DNA from: Piliocolobus tephrosceles
Taxonomy: Eukaryota > Chordata > Mammalia > Primates > Cercopithecidae
Assembly: GCF_002776525.5 (NCBI RefSeq)
Contig: NC_045443.1
Span: forward strand, 37,782,567 to 37,846,566
Length of the DNA stretch: 64,000 bases
Direction: 5' to 3'
Part shown: positions 25,007-36,837 of the stretch, in pieces
Position numbering within the stretch: position 1 is the stretch's first letter
How the letters are laid out: each line of letters starts with the position of its first letter
Program-made: the position numbers and the translations under genes
The notes under the pieces: model-generated
Databases searched by the model: none
The model's input: only the letters and a program-made list of their open reading frames with translations
Told to the model about the DNA's origin: nothing

Positions 25007-25592
25007 TATAAACCAAAGACTATCTGAGACAAGTCTCAAGAAAGTTTATTTTGCCAAGGTTATGGATGCACCTGTGACACAGCCTCAGGAGGTCCTGACG
25101 ACATATTCCCAAGGTTGCTGGGATACAGCTTGGTTTTATGTATTTTAGGGAGACATGAGATATCAGTCAACAAATGTAAGATGTACATTGGTTCCATCTG
25201 GAAAAACAGGACAACTCAAAATGGGGGGCTCCCAGATCATAGGTAGATTTAAAGATTTTCTGATTGGCAATTTGTTGAAAGAGTTATTATCAATAGAAAA
25301 GAATGTCTGTATTACCATACAGACTTGTGGGTGGTGGGGATCAAGGATTTCTCCTCCAGATGAAGCCTTCAGGTAGCAAGCTTCAGAAAATAGATTGTAA
25401 ATGCTTCTTATCAGAGTTAAGAAGTCTGTTCTATCAATAATTCCCAAAGGGAAGAGGGTATAATGAGGCATGTCTGGCTGCCCCTTCCCATCACTGCCTG
25501 AACTAGTTTTTCAGGTTACTTTTGGAATGCACTTGCCAAGAGAAGGGTTCCTTTCAGATGCTTGGGGGGCTTAGAATTTTATTTTGGTTTAC
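25007..25592 (-). mobile_element. Solo LTR of an endogenous retrovirus, minus orientation (family uncertain)
   Basis: The stretch from accaaagactatctgagac through tttattttgccaaggttatgg, gggagacatgagatatcag, agatgtacattggttcc and ggggggcttagaattttatt matches in order a primate ERV LTR that I remember (LTR8-like is my guess at family). A 5-base tgtcc occurs at both ends (25002-25006, 25593-25597) and could be the target duplication. No internal retroviral sequence is attached, so it is a solo LTR. Confidence 0.65.
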
Positions 25593-25699
25593 TGTCCCTG
25601 CTTTCTTTTAAGTAATAAGTGGTAAATGAATACTCTGTAAACAGATCCCTGACAATGACTGACAAAGTACTAATTAATAACTCCTGCCAGGTAGCTAAG

Positions 25700-26230
25700 A
25701 TGCCCAGAAATCTTTTAAAGATGTAATGATGATAATAATATTGTTAATAGCTAAGGTTTCCTGATGGCTTTCTGTGGACCAGGTTGAGAACTACATTCTG
25801 TAAGGACATTATTTCGGTCCTAACAATAATCTTTTTTTTTTTTTTGAGACAGAGTCTCACTCTGTCACCCAGGCTGGAGTGCAGTGGCACAATCTTGGCT
25901 CACTGCAACCTCTGCCTCCCAGGTTCAAGCAGTTCTCCTGTCTCAGCCTCCTGAGTAGCTGGGATTATAGGTGTGTACTGCCATGCCAGCTGATTTTTAT
26001 ATTTTTAGTAGATATTGGGTTTCATTATGTTGGCCAGGCTGGTCTTAAACTCCTGACCTCAGGTAATCTACCTGCCTTGGCCTCCAAAGTGCTGGGATTA
26101 TAGGCGTGAGTTACCACACTTTTTTATTACTCTTATTTTACAGATGAGTAAACAGGAGCTTAATGATTTTAAGAAACTTGCCCAAGATAAATCAGGGCAC
26201 AGAATTGAAAGTTAAGTCTATCTTAATTCT
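25700..26230 (+). mobile_element. MIR element interrupted by an Alu
   Basis: Left piece (gttaatagctaaggtttcctgatggctttctgtggaccaggttgaga…cattatttcggtcc, to about 25831) and right piece (attttacagatgagtaaacagg…aaacttgcccaagataaatcagg, from about 26122) are consecutive parts of one plus-strand MIR. The Alu at 25832-26119 lies between them. Confidence 0.65.
25832..26119 (-). mobile_element. Full-length Alu, minus orientation (AluS-like)
   Basis: Starts with a T run, then gagacagagtctcactctgtcacccagg, ctcactgcaacctctgcctccc, and gtgctgggattataggcgtgag. It is inserted inside a MIR. The plus-strand open frame over it is the common Alu-derived frame, not a gene. Confidence 0.93.
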
Positions 26231-26239
26231 AAAATCCCT

Positions 26240-28128
26240 GTTTTTTAATATAATTATGACTTTAATAGTATTATTTATTCTCAGGCATTTTTGGAGATAT
26301 TTGTAGACAATTAGTAGATGGAAAAATCTACTTCATATCAGTAGAACTATTACCGAGTACGATTCCCACACCAGGGTTTTGAAGATACCAACCCACCCCT
26401 TTCCATTTGTCTTCTCAATTCCAGCTCTTTATGATGATATAGTATTTCAAAACAATTGGAAAAATGAAGACTGTACTATGGATGACAATTATATTTACAG
26501 AACTGCCTGAACATTAATTATAATAAATTCATTTACCTATACACCAAATATTTATGAGGAACCTACCATAGGCCAGACATATATCCGAGAAAACAATGGA
26601 CAAGTATAATTATAGTGTTTTGCTCAACAATATTACCCTTAAATGAATGGATGACTGAATTATTATGCATATAATGTTTCAACAAATACACTAACAATAT
26701 GCAATTTTATTTTGACCTTTGTGAAATATTATTCATTCGACACCTCAAGAACATCGGAGAACAGCAGGGAAATGATTTATACTTCACTTTAATGGTTAAT
26801 GACTAACCTATGATAATTTTGTCTTAAATTCCCTTTAACATTTTCTGAATGTCATACCCCTATGCTCAGAAAAAGTATCTGAATGCATGTATTACAGTGT
26901 TTTTCTTCCTTTGAAAAATTCTTTTATTATTCACCTCTAATTTTTTATTTTAACACTCTAAAATATTCTACTTAGTAATTGACTTAGGATGCTGCATTAT
27001 GTAAAGTAATGAACTTCTTGGTTCTGATCAAGAACATACACTGTATTTCAATGTGTTTTCTTACATATGAAAAATGCAATATGTTCTCTCTGAATATCAA
27101 ATGTGTTCTGTTGTGTGTCTATTTTCAATTATTTAACATTAAGAAGTCTAAGTATACTATTATAGATTATAAATTTATAAAAGTTTATTTGCTTTTCTTA
27201 TATTTTTATGTGATGTATTTCCAAATAATAAAATTTACTGTCATTGGTAGGGTATGTGTCTTGTGTTACTAGTTAGTGGTGATGTGTTTTTGTTGATCTG
27301 CACACACTTTCTTCCTTGGAACCACTATAAGGAAATGAGTGGAGGTTTAGGGTGTTGGCCATACCTCTGCAAATACCAATGTTCGTATAAAGAAAAAGGC
27401 CATCTAAGCTAAGCAACTCAACTGATATATAAATATAAAGGTATATATTTCAGCTGAAAGATAAAACAAACGTCCTCTTTAGTATTACATTAATTATGAA
27501 AAATGATGGTGCTACTAAATAAAAATTGTTGATTAATTATTATCTTCAATATGCCTAAATCAGTTGTGGGTGGACTCCTTTCTGGTGCAAATAGAACAGG
27601 TGATATGCATGTTTAGTTATAAACATTCTGAAATGTCTATACTGGGAACTGTCTATTAACTGAGAGGCTTCTTTAGCTTTTTAAGGACTTCACCACTTAA
27701 AGAACATTTTTTTCTTATTTTTATTTGTTTTATTTGAGGACAAAAAGCTCTTCAAATCCCAAAAAGTTGTGTCTCATTTATCTTTTAATTTCTATTTCCC
27801 AGCACAGTGCACTGCTGAGAGGATAAAGGAATAGTATTGGTACTGAGTCATGAAGCATCTATGAAAACCTATTTTTAACATTGATTTTTGTTCTACAAGA
27901 ACAATTCTTCTAAGACTCTTCAATATAATTTGAGGTTCTAAGAGCATTCCTGGTATATCTCTGAATTGTCAATTATTTTCTATATATAAGTAGAAACATT
28001 TTTAATATTATTCTTATGACTATAACATGAAATGTATTATGCAAAATGATACATGAAATGATTCCCAGAAATTTCCACTTCAAGTAAAATAAATTACCTA
28101 TAACATTTAGAGTTATAAGAAAGTATGT
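26240..28128. other. Intronic sequence, AT-rich, no gene seen
   Basis: One L2-like snippet at about 26530-26610 (tatttatgaggaacctaccataggccag). The 87-codon frame at 27009-27272 is in AT-rich DNA without splice signals and was not accepted. Confidence 0.5.
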
Positions 28129-28448
28129 GGGCCAGTGCGGTGGTTCACACCTGTAGTCCCAACATTTTGGAAGGCCTAGGCATGAGGATCACTGGAGCCC
28201 AGAACTTGGAGACCAGCCTGGACAACATGGTGAAACCCAGTCCTGCGAAAAAGTACACACATGCACACAAAAATTAGTTGGGTGTTGTGGAGTGCTTGTA
28301 GTCCCAGCTACTTGGGCAGCTGAGCTGGGAGGATCCCTTGAGCTGGGGAGGCAGGCAGAGGCTGCAGTGAGCCATGATCACCTCACTGCACTCCAGCCTG
28401 GGGCAACAGAGACCCTAACTCAAAAACAAAACAAAACAAAACAAAAAC
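28129..28448 (+). mobile_element. Old full-length Alu (AluJ-like) with (CAAAA)n tail
   Basis: ggccagtgcggtggttcacacctgtagtcccaac ... gagaccagcctggacaacatgg ... gaggctgcagtgagccatgatcacc ... ending acaaaacaaaac. It lies about 445 bases before the acceptor of the middle exon. The many substitutions suggest an old insertion. Confidence 0.9.
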
Positions 28449-28893
28449 ATCAAAGAACAAAGAGATGTGTTCAGTTCTGGGGGGGCAGAATGACAATAGA
28501 CCAACTGTTCCCATATCTAAACCGAATTGTGCTACCATCTCTGATTCATGCATTCAGCAAGAATTCATTAAATCATACTATGCTACAATCTGCATTAGGT
28601 CCCCTTGGTGCCAATTGCATATAATGAGTCAGAGATTATCATACCTGCATACCAATGTCATTTTTAAATGATAGCATCTATTTCCTTCCTTAAAAAGAGA
28701 CACATGAAATCATTCAGTGAAAACTACAAATCATATCACTTCTTATAATCTATATTTAAAAGAAATGCAGACACACTGATTATATTGTACAAATGTTCTT
28801 TAGATTAATTGTTAGAAGACATTTTTGTATTCTAATGTGTGTTTAACTCACTAGTTGGGATTCACTGATTCATTACCCAAATTTTCATTTCAG

Positions 28894-29052
28894 GCCCTCC
28901 AGGCCCTCCAGGTGGTCTGAGAATAGAAGACATTAGAGCCACTTCTGTGGCACTTACTTGGAGCCGTGGTTCAGACAATCATAGTCCTATCTCTAAATAC
29001 ACTATCCAGACCAAGACTATTCTTTCAGATGACTGGAAAGATGCAAAGACAG
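28894..29052 (+). CDS. CNTN1: CNTN1 exon, Ig6-FnIII hinge and first half of FnIII-1
   Basis: This 159-base exon (53 codons, entering and leaving in phase 1) follows the acceptor ...tttcatttcag and is followed by the donor ACAG|gtgagt. It begins with a proline/glycine hinge (GPPGPPGG) that separates the Ig stack from the fibronectin repeats. It then gives FnIII strands A to C: LRIEDIRATSVALTWSRG carries the conserved core tryptophan, and SPISKYTIQ is the typical C strand. It ends within ...DDWKDAKT. An N-H-S sequon is present, but the proline after it would make it a poor glycosylation site. The reading frame joins without a break to the exons on either side. The exon is phase-symmetric, so skipping it would keep the frame but destroy the FnIII fold. 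Confidence 0.95.
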
Positions 29053-30500
29053 GTGAGTTTTATTTGTCTGATTAATCCGTGCGTATTTTCAAAGTGAATT
29101 CTTTTCTCAAAAACAAAAATTTGGAGGTTTTAAAAATGTCATTATCTACCTTGAAAGGCTTTCTTTCTTAAAATTTTTAAAACTTATTCTAATATTTTGG
29201 TAATGAAGAAAATTACATGGAAGTTATACATTTAAATGTGTTGAAGCTATAGAAAAAGAAGTATCATTTCTAAATCAACCTATAATGGAAAGCAAAATGA
29301 GGCCTCCTGGGTTTCTTACTTGAGTTTTGTGTGAGATTTACTGCCCCCAAAATCACTGGAAAGTCTATTTTTGAGCAAATAGCATTCATAGCACTTTATT
29401 TATGACCCTTTTTATTTGAGTACATATGTACTATAGTTCTGAATTTCTAAAAAGCCACATTGATCATAAATCTTAAATTAAGCATCCAAATCTTACTACT
29501 ATAACCCTTTATATGAATGATCTGACCTGGTTTGAATTTCCTCAAAACAGATTTTTAAAGACATTTTGGATCTTTCAACCTTTTTCTTTTCTTATATTAA
29601 GATTTTCTAAAGTTGATCAGGAAAAATTAATTAAGAGTAAGTGGGTACTTTCCTTTGTCTACAACTTTGCCATTTGTCATGACCAGCCTACAATATCACA
29701 CATCAATACATATATTTTCTCCTGTAAAATGGAAGATTGAAGATCTTTTTGATAAAATAATTTCTTCGTAACTTTTGACAATATTTTTAAACGAACTTGT
29801 CATTGCCAGAATTCTTTAAGATGGAAAAGAGGAGACACAGAAATATTTTCCCAGTTGTCACAAGAAAAGAAAAGAGACATGAGTGGTGAATAAAATGTTC
29901 CTCCTTTTTAAAAAACTAAAAAAAAAAAAAAAATTATTCTAATCTCCCAAATCTGCTTTCATTTTAGATTTATCTTAACATAGTGGAAATCCCATTCCCA
30001 AATGCCAATATTTGTATTGCTCACTAAGATGTTTTAATTTAAATTTACTTCTATTTGATATTTCTTCCCCTCCAGAGAAATAAATCAAATATAAACTTGA
30101 AGTCTGTTGCAAGGATTGAGGATATATTTTAATATCAGATGATTCCCCACCTAAGTGTATAAAGTTGCAATAAAATTAGAAACAAGTGAAATGTTTCTAT
30201 TACATTATGCTTATTGTTTTAAGAATTATCTGTAAATATTCTTGACAAAATCAGTCCATCCGAAAAATAAATTTAAAAACCTTTTAGATACTTTATAAAC
30301 CTAAAGCATGAGCAGTTTCTACTTTTCTGAAGAGAATGGAAAGGTATGATAATAATGAAACTATTAGAAATCTAGCCCATTAAAATAAATAAATGGTTTA
30401 AATTTGGTTTGGCCCTGAAAAAGAAATACTAATTGCAATCATTTGCATTAGTTATTTATGTATGCTTACTATGTAGCTCAATTTAAATATGCCTCTCATT
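29053..30500. other. Start of the second intron, no gene seen
   Basis: Begins gtgagttttatt. AT-rich, with an A run at about 29920-29933. I recognise no repeat family or gene. Confidence 0.5.
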
Positions 30501-30504
30501 TTAA

Positions 30505-30760
30505 AATATCCACTAGAAAGTAGGTTCCATGAAGGTAAAAACTGTTTTATTCACTGTTCTATCTCTAGCACCTAGGTCAGGGCCCACACAGTGCTCATTC
30601 TTTAAACATGTTTATTGAGTCCCCACTGTGTGCCAGAACCTATTCTAGATGCAGTATGTATAGCTGAGCAGCAATGAACAAAATAAGAACAACAAAATCT
30701 GTCTTCAAGGAGCTTATATTATAGTAGAAGAGATGCCAATACACAATTAAAATATATAGT
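30505..30760 (+). mobile_element. L2-like LINE 3' fragments
   Basis: agaaagtaggttccatgaaggtaaaaactgttttattcactg...tctctagcacctagg and tttattgagtccccactgtgtgccagaacctattctagatgc...ggagcttatattatagtag are typical L2 3' themes. Two pieces are adjacent and may come from one or two elements. Confidence 0.6.
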
Positions 30761-30845
30761 AAGTCATGTGGTGATGAACGCTAGAGAGAAACAACAGAAA
30801 AGAGGAATGGGGAGGTAGGAGATGTGTTTTAAATAGGGTACTTCT

Positions 30846-31082
30846 CATGTTCTCACTCATAGATGGGAATTGAACAATGAGAACACTTGGACACAGGGTG
30901 GGGAACATCACACACCGGGGCCTGTCTTGGGGTGGGGGGAGGGGGGAGGGATAGCAATAGGAGATATACCTAATATAAATGACGAGTTAATGGGTGCAGC
31001 ACACCAACATGGCACATGTATACATATGTAACAAACCTGCACGTTGTGCACATGTGCCTTAGAACTTAAAGTATAATAAAAT
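30846..31082 (+). mobile_element. 5'-truncated young L1 3' end (L1PA-like), sense to the gene
   Basis: Starts catgttctcactcatagatggg and contains the L1 3' UTR G-rich tract (ggggtggggggagggggg), gacgagttaatgggtgcagc and the terminal gaacttaaagtataataaaataa. It is flanked by a perfect 15-base duplication aaatagggtacttct (30831-30845 and 31083-31097), so the insertion is only 237 bases. It is the only sizeable L1 here in the same direction as the gene. Confidence 0.93.
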
Positions 31083-31447
31083 AAATAGGGTACTTCTGAT
31101 ATTAGTAATAGACACTGCTGCTTTCTAAAAGTTCCTATTTCCATTATATATCTTTTCCAATTCTTCTGCTTTCATTGACGTTGGGTCTTTGAATCTAAAG
31201 TATGTTTTCTGTTGGCCACATTTAGTTGAATTTTTCATCCAGTTTGATGGTCTCTGCCTTTTGATTGAATTATTTAATCCATTAACATTTAATGTTATTA
31301 TTGATACAGTTGGATCGTAGTTGCATTGTATTTTTGCTTTCTAAATATTTTACTATTTTTGTTCCTCTTTTCCTTGTTCACTGCTTTCTTTTGAAAGAAG
31401 TGAGCATTTTCTAGTGCAACATTTTAATTCCTTTGATGATATTCACT

Positions 31448-31452
<5 letters not shown>

Positions 31453-31482
<30 letters not shown>
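31453..31482 (+). repeat. (TG)n microsatellite
   Basis: Pure tg run of about 14 units inside the old L1. Confidence 0.93.
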
Positions 31483-31483
<1 letters not shown>

Positions 31484-31619
31484 GTAATCCTGCTCCGAGG
31501 GTAAGTTTATATTCACTATACATGTGTATAATCAAACACATACATACTTAATGAATACTCTAGGGCTTACCAGATACATTTGAATTTAACAGAATAGGTT
31601 TTATAATTTTATTAGTTTA

Positions 31620-31961
31620 ATTTCAATGAATATGAAAGTGTTTCTCCTAGATAGCTCTATTTCATTCTTCCTCTTTTGCGCTATTACAGTACTATATATA
31701 ATATAGTTATATAGTCTATAATATAGTAATATATTACTATAATACTATATATTACTAACATATTTTATTATATATGCTATTATAGCATATTTTATTATAT
31801 GCTATATGCTATATATAGTAATATAGTTATATATTACTATAATAGCATATAATATATGTTATTAATATTTAGTAATATATTATTATATATTACTATAATA
31901 GCACAAAAGAAGAAGATGAAATAGAGCTATCTAGGGGAAACACTTTCATATTCAGTGAAAT
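31620..31961. repeat. 342-base AT-rich palindrome (inverted duplication)
   Basis: The 70 bases at 31620-31689 reappear as reverse complement at about 31893-31961, with roughly nine in ten positions matching by eye (shared words tgaatatgaaagtgttt, ctagatagctctatttcat and cttttg(c/t)gctatta). The about 200-base interior is almost purely A and T with many tata/atat words and further internal self-complementarity. The left arm is L1-like, so the structure arose by inverted duplication of L1 sequence. Details are in the findings. Confidence 0.88.
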
Positions 31962-32157
31962 ATATATAAATATATATGTTACAGCTATATATTTCACAAA
32001 CCCAATAATCTTATATTAAAATTATCACTTTCTATAATTGTTTGCCTATAAACCAACATATGCTTGTTTATATTATCCTTTGTTAATTTCTCTGTTATAT
32101 TATCCTTTGTATTTACTAATTCTGGTCCTCCTTATTTGTTCATGTTGATTTGAGTTA

Positions 32158-32569
32158 TCATCTAAGTCTCTTTTGCATTGCTATAAATATCTGAGGCCAG
32201 GTGATTTTTAAAGAAAAGAGCTTTATTTGGCTCACACTTCTGCAGGCTATACAAGAACCATAGCGCCAGCATCTGCTTCTTGTGAGGGCTTCAGGAAGCT
32301 TTCATTTATGGTGAAAGCAAAGTGACTTGTCACACGGTGAGAGAGGGAGCAACGAAGAGAGAAGCAAGGTGCTAGGCTCTTTGTAACAATCAGTTCTTGC
32401 ATGAACTAATAAAGCAAGAACTCACACATTATTGGAAGAAAGGCACAAAGTCATTCATTGTGAATCCACCCCCATGACCCAAACTCCTCTTATTAGGCCC
32501 CACCTCCAACATTGAGGATCAAATTTCAACGTGAGATTTAGAGTGGACAAACATACAAACTATGTATCA
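32158..32569 (-). mobile_element. MaLR LTR (MST/MLT1-type), minus orientation
   Basis: The plus strand reads gcattgctataaatatctgagg...agaaaagagctttatttggctcac...ctgcaggctatacaagaacc...cccaccccatgacccaaac-type phrases and ends atttcaacgtgagatttagagtggacaaacat...tgtatca. This is the reverse of the MaLR LTR consensus that starts tgatatggtttggat. It sits inside the old L1, so it inserted later. Confidence 0.85.
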
Positions 32570-33702
32570 CCATCTGATGTTATTTCTTTACAACTTTGCT
32601 CCTATCTGTCCCCTTTGTGCAGCTAGTATCAAATATATTACATTTCAATATATCATAGATCCAATAACACAATTATATATATACACACATATATAAATGC
32701 ACAACATATGTGTGAACATATATACATACATATATAGGTTTCTACAATTACTTTTAAATAAGTTAAGAGAAGATAGAAGAAAAAATGAGTATTTATACTA
32801 TCTTTTATAATTACAAAATTACCTTTACCAATGCTCATTATTTTGGGGGAGTTTATTCAAATTGCTGTTTGGGATCAACTACTTTCAACCTGAGCAACTT
32901 TAATTTTTTTTGGAAGGTAAGTCTTTTAGTAACAATTTCTCTCAGTTTTTATTTATCTGTGGTGCATTTTGCCTTTGGTTTTAAAATACATTTGCTTGGA
33001 TATGATATTCTTGGTTGACAGTTTTTTTTTGTTTTGTTTTGTTTTTTTTCCCCACTGCTTTGAATACATCATCTTAGATGCGTTTTTCAGTCTGAGAAAA
33101 TTGTTTTCTATTCTATTGGCTGAAAGGTGTCTCAAAATTCCTTTATATTTACCAGTATATTTATTATATCTGGGTTCCTCATTCCTTTCTGTAAAACTGT
33201 TTTTTATCTGGTATAATTTTCACTACTAAGAAACGTATAGCATTTCTAATTGGTCAGGTTGTTGGACTCAAAGGTTTTTACGTTTTTTTCTATCAGAAAA
33301 TGTCTTTAATTTCATCTTTAAGTGATACTCTAATTGCATACAAAATCCAAATTGCTCTTCATTTCACTTTGATCACTTTAAAAACATTGTTCTGTTGTCT
33401 TTTGTCTCCATTGTTTCAAATGAGAAGTCAGTAATTGTTTTAAACATAATTCTCTGTACTTGATATGTCCCTTTTCTGTGACTGCTTCAAGATTTCTTTT
33501 TGTATTTGCTTTTCAGCTTGATAAAATGCATTTATCCTAATGGAGCTTGGCTTCTTGTATTCTTGGGTTGATATTTTCTTCAACTTTGGAAAATTCTTAG
33601 TCATTCATTACCTCTTCAAAGATTTCCTCTGCTCTACTCTTTCTTCTTGGTTTCTCTTGACATGTATATCAGATTGTTTGATGTTATTCCACAGATAATG
33701 GA

Positions 33703-33780
33703 CTGTGTGTGTGTGTGTATGTGTGTGTGTATGTGTCTGTGCATGTGTCTGTTTATCTGTGTGTCTGTGTGTCTCTGTTT
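33703..33780 (+). repeat. Imperfect (TG)n tract
   Basis: tgtgtgtg units broken by tatg, tctg and catg steps. A degraded microsatellite within the old L1. Confidence 0.85.
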
Positions 33781-34649
33781 CTGTATGGATAATGGCTAAT
33801 TACCTCTCTCGCTTTCATAGATAATTTATTTTGCTGGATTCAGTCTGCGAATAATCACATTAAAATACTTTTGACCTACTGCTTTATTGTGTTCAGGAAC
33901 TTTTATTTCTAGCATTTGACTGCTTTTAAAATTGTTCACATAATATTCCATGGGAATTTCCTATTTGTTTATACAAGTTGTACATGTTTTCCTCTTGACA
34001 TTTTTACATACTTAACATACTTATGTTAAAACCCTATCAGATGATTTAAACATCTAGAACATCTTTAAGTCTAGCTCTGTGGATTTTTTTTCTTTCTTGA
34101 CAGTGGGTCATATTTCTTTGCTTACTCATGTGTCTGATAACTTTTGCTCAATTCCAAACATTGTGTATAGAAGAACAGTGATTACTAAAGTAAATATTAA
34201 TGATGTCTGGGAAAGTGCATGCCATTACTTTAGGGTCTGAGTCAATCATATTTGTAGTTGAGATGATCTAAGCATTGTTGTTAGATTCAGTTTAGGGTAG
34301 GTTTCAAGTGATTTGAGTGTAAGATCAGACCTTCCTACATATCTGAGTGTCTGGAGGTTTTCCTCTCCTGCTATCAGACTTCGGCAGGTTCTTCTACCTT
34401 GGACCCCACAGAGGGTTCTTTCATCTCCCCGGCTTCTGCTCAGATACCTGCTGCTGATGATCAGTCTAAAGCCCAGAGTTCTCGGGTTTTTTACTCAGTT
34501 CTCCTTCTCTTCCCTTAGACTTCAACAAGTCTGAAACACCTGTCCCTCACTGGGGAAGCAGATCTCTCTCATCACTCCTGCCACTATCTCATGTTTGTGG
34601 TATCGGTGCCCCAGAGGAAGTCTTTTTTGGCTCTTTTGTACTGCCCCAA

Positions 34650-36097
34650 AACTTTCTTGAGTACATGTGATGAAGGCCTACGAAAAATAATCGTCAAATT
34701 ACTATAGATTCTCCTTGTTCTTTGATCTCCCTGTGACTTTAAACAGACATATCAGCCTATACTTTGTAAATATCTGTTAGAAGTTAAACTGTTTTCTTCT
34801 TACTAACATCTATGACTACATCTTTCTTTCATCACTGTTCTACCAATGATGAATTTTAGTCCCTTGTGTCTTCACAAACTCAGCTCTCTAATGGGCTTTG
34901 GAAGATGATGGTTTATAGATTATCTATGTGTTCTTTTTGTTAGTGTACTAGCGAAGTTCTCTTATGACTGCATCCTAAGTGGAAGTGAAAAATATTTTCT
35001 GCAACAAATACAGAAATAAAAATCATGTGGTTTTTATTTATGGTGTGACCACTAAGAAACAAAGGTGCAGGATTAAATTCAGATTCATGAAGGTAAATAT
35101 TTAAGGTATGAAATAAATATATTTGAAAGATATCAACTTTCAGTGTTCCAAAGATTAAATTTAGAATAATGAGATGAAGAAATTGACTGTGTATTTTTAA
35201 GGCAAGCTATTGTAAATTGTACTTCTCCTGGACTGTTTTTAGTGGACAGACAGCAGACAGCTTGATGCCATTCCTGGAGTTCTACAAGATGCCCAGGTCA
35301 TTGTTAGAAAATTGTGTTTGATTCCATGCTGCTACTTTCAGAGGACTAATTATAGAATACTCTTAGTGATGGTGTGTGTGTGTGTGTAAGAGGATGTTGG
35401 CCAGAACATGAAGAGGCATAGTAAGCATGCTATGATAAACAGTTCAGAGAACCTGGAATGGATTATCCAACATGAATAAGAAAATATGCTTATATTTAAA
35501 TTTCTGTGTCATGTAAGACTGAGTTGGTTATTAAAATTCTTCTGCAGTTAACATCTTTGCACCTAAATGTTTCTCTGTACTTTAGGTTATTTACCTAAAA
35601 TAGATATTTGTAAATTAAATTATTGAGTATAAACAGCCCAAACACATGAGCTATATATAATCACTCTACAGTAAGGTAGAACCTGTTTTTATTCCCATAA
35701 GCAGTATTTGAGTATCTCTTCTGCCATATCTTTATCTAGTATTAGTTTCATCTTTTTAAAAATGAAAACTCTCTAGGTTTATTCTAGGACAAAATATATA
35801 TATATATTTGCCTTTCTCTTTCTTCAGTTTTTGTAGTTCTCATTTCAAACATGAATTTCTGGTTTTTTATGAGGCTACATTCATATTTCCCTTAGAGAAG
35901 GATCAAGGATTCACACCTTCTGAGATGTCAGAGCACAACTTGCTTTTCCTTTCCTTCACAGAAATTCGCCAAACCTATGGCTCCTTCCAGAGTCCTGCCA
36001 GGCAATCTATGGGTTGGGTCTAGAACCTATAACATAAAACTGAGTAGGTGTGTTAGAATCAGTGAGAAGCCTTTAAATGCTCATTTCCAGTCTCAAA
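34650..36097. other. Intronic sequence, no gene seen
   Basis: Contains a (TG) run at 35371-35388. The 71-codon frame at 35808-36023 has no splice or domain support. No repeat was confidently recognised. Confidence 0.45.
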
Positions 36098-36108
36098 GAG
36101 ACACCTGA

Positions 36109-36112
<4 letters not shown>

Positions 36113-36143
<31 letters not shown>
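36113..36143 (+). repeat. (TG)n microsatellite at the L1 tail
   Basis: About 15 tg units replace or extend the poly-T tail of the minus-strand L1 3' end. Confidence 0.9.
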
Positions 36144-36145
<2 letters not shown>

Positions 36146-36722
36146 AACTATACTTTAAGTTCTAGGGTACATGTGCACAACGTGCAGGTTTGTTACATAT
36201 GTATGCATATGCTATGTTGGTGTGCTGCACCCATTAACTCGTCATTTACATTAGGTATATCTCCTAATGCTATCCCACCCCCCATCCCCCATCTCCCCAC
36301 AAGGCTACAGTAACCAAAACAGCATGGTACTGGTACCAAAACAGAGATATAGACCAATGGAACAGAACAGAGCCCTCAGAAATAATACCACACATCTACA
36401 GATCTTTGACAAACCTGACAAAAACAAGAAATGGGGAAAGGATTCCCTATTTAATAAATGGTGTTGGGAAAATTGGCTAGCCGTAAGTAGAAAGCTGAAA
36501 CTAGATACTTTCCTTACTCCTTATATGAAAATTAATTCAAGATGGATTAGAGACTTAAATGTTAGACCTAAAACCATAAAAACCCTAGAAGAAAACCTAG
36601 GTAATACCATTCAGGACGTAGGCATGGGCAAGGACTTCGTGTCTAAAACACCAAAAGCAACGACAACAAAAGCCAAAATTGACAAATGGGAACTAATTAA
36701 ACTAAAGAGCTTCTGCACAGCA

Positions 36723-36837
36723 AAAGAAACTACCATCAGAGTGAACAGGCAACCTACAGAATGCGAGAAAATTTTTGCAGAAAGAAACTACCATCAGAGT
36801 GAACAGGCAACCTACAGAATGCGAGAAAATTTTTGCA
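36723..36837 (+). repeat. 58-base tandem duplication within L1 ORF2
   Basis: aaagaaactaccatcagag...gagaaaatttttgca occurs at 36723-36780 and again from 36781, essentially identical. A 58-base insert shifts the frame and splits the otherwise readable ORF2 remnant. Confidence 0.95.

Larger units (their letters stand above)
31165..34650 (-). mobile_element. Old L1 (L1M-type), minus orientation, broken
   Basis: Phrases such as gatggtctctgccttttgattg, aacatttaatgttattattga and catttagttgaattt are the ORF2/ORF1 interval of an L1 read in reverse. The sequence then runs through ORF1-like and 5' UTR-like sequence (gctgtgtattcttggg region to about 34650). It is interrupted by a TG tract (31453-31482), an inverted duplication (31620-31961) and a MaLR LTR (32158-32569), and no open frame survives. 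The 5' limit is uncertain. Confidence 0.7.

Noticed and set aside
24738..25376. Plus-strand frames of 136 and 73 codons
   Set aside because: They run into the LTR-like block at 25007-25592. No retroviral or host protein signature is present in these frames.
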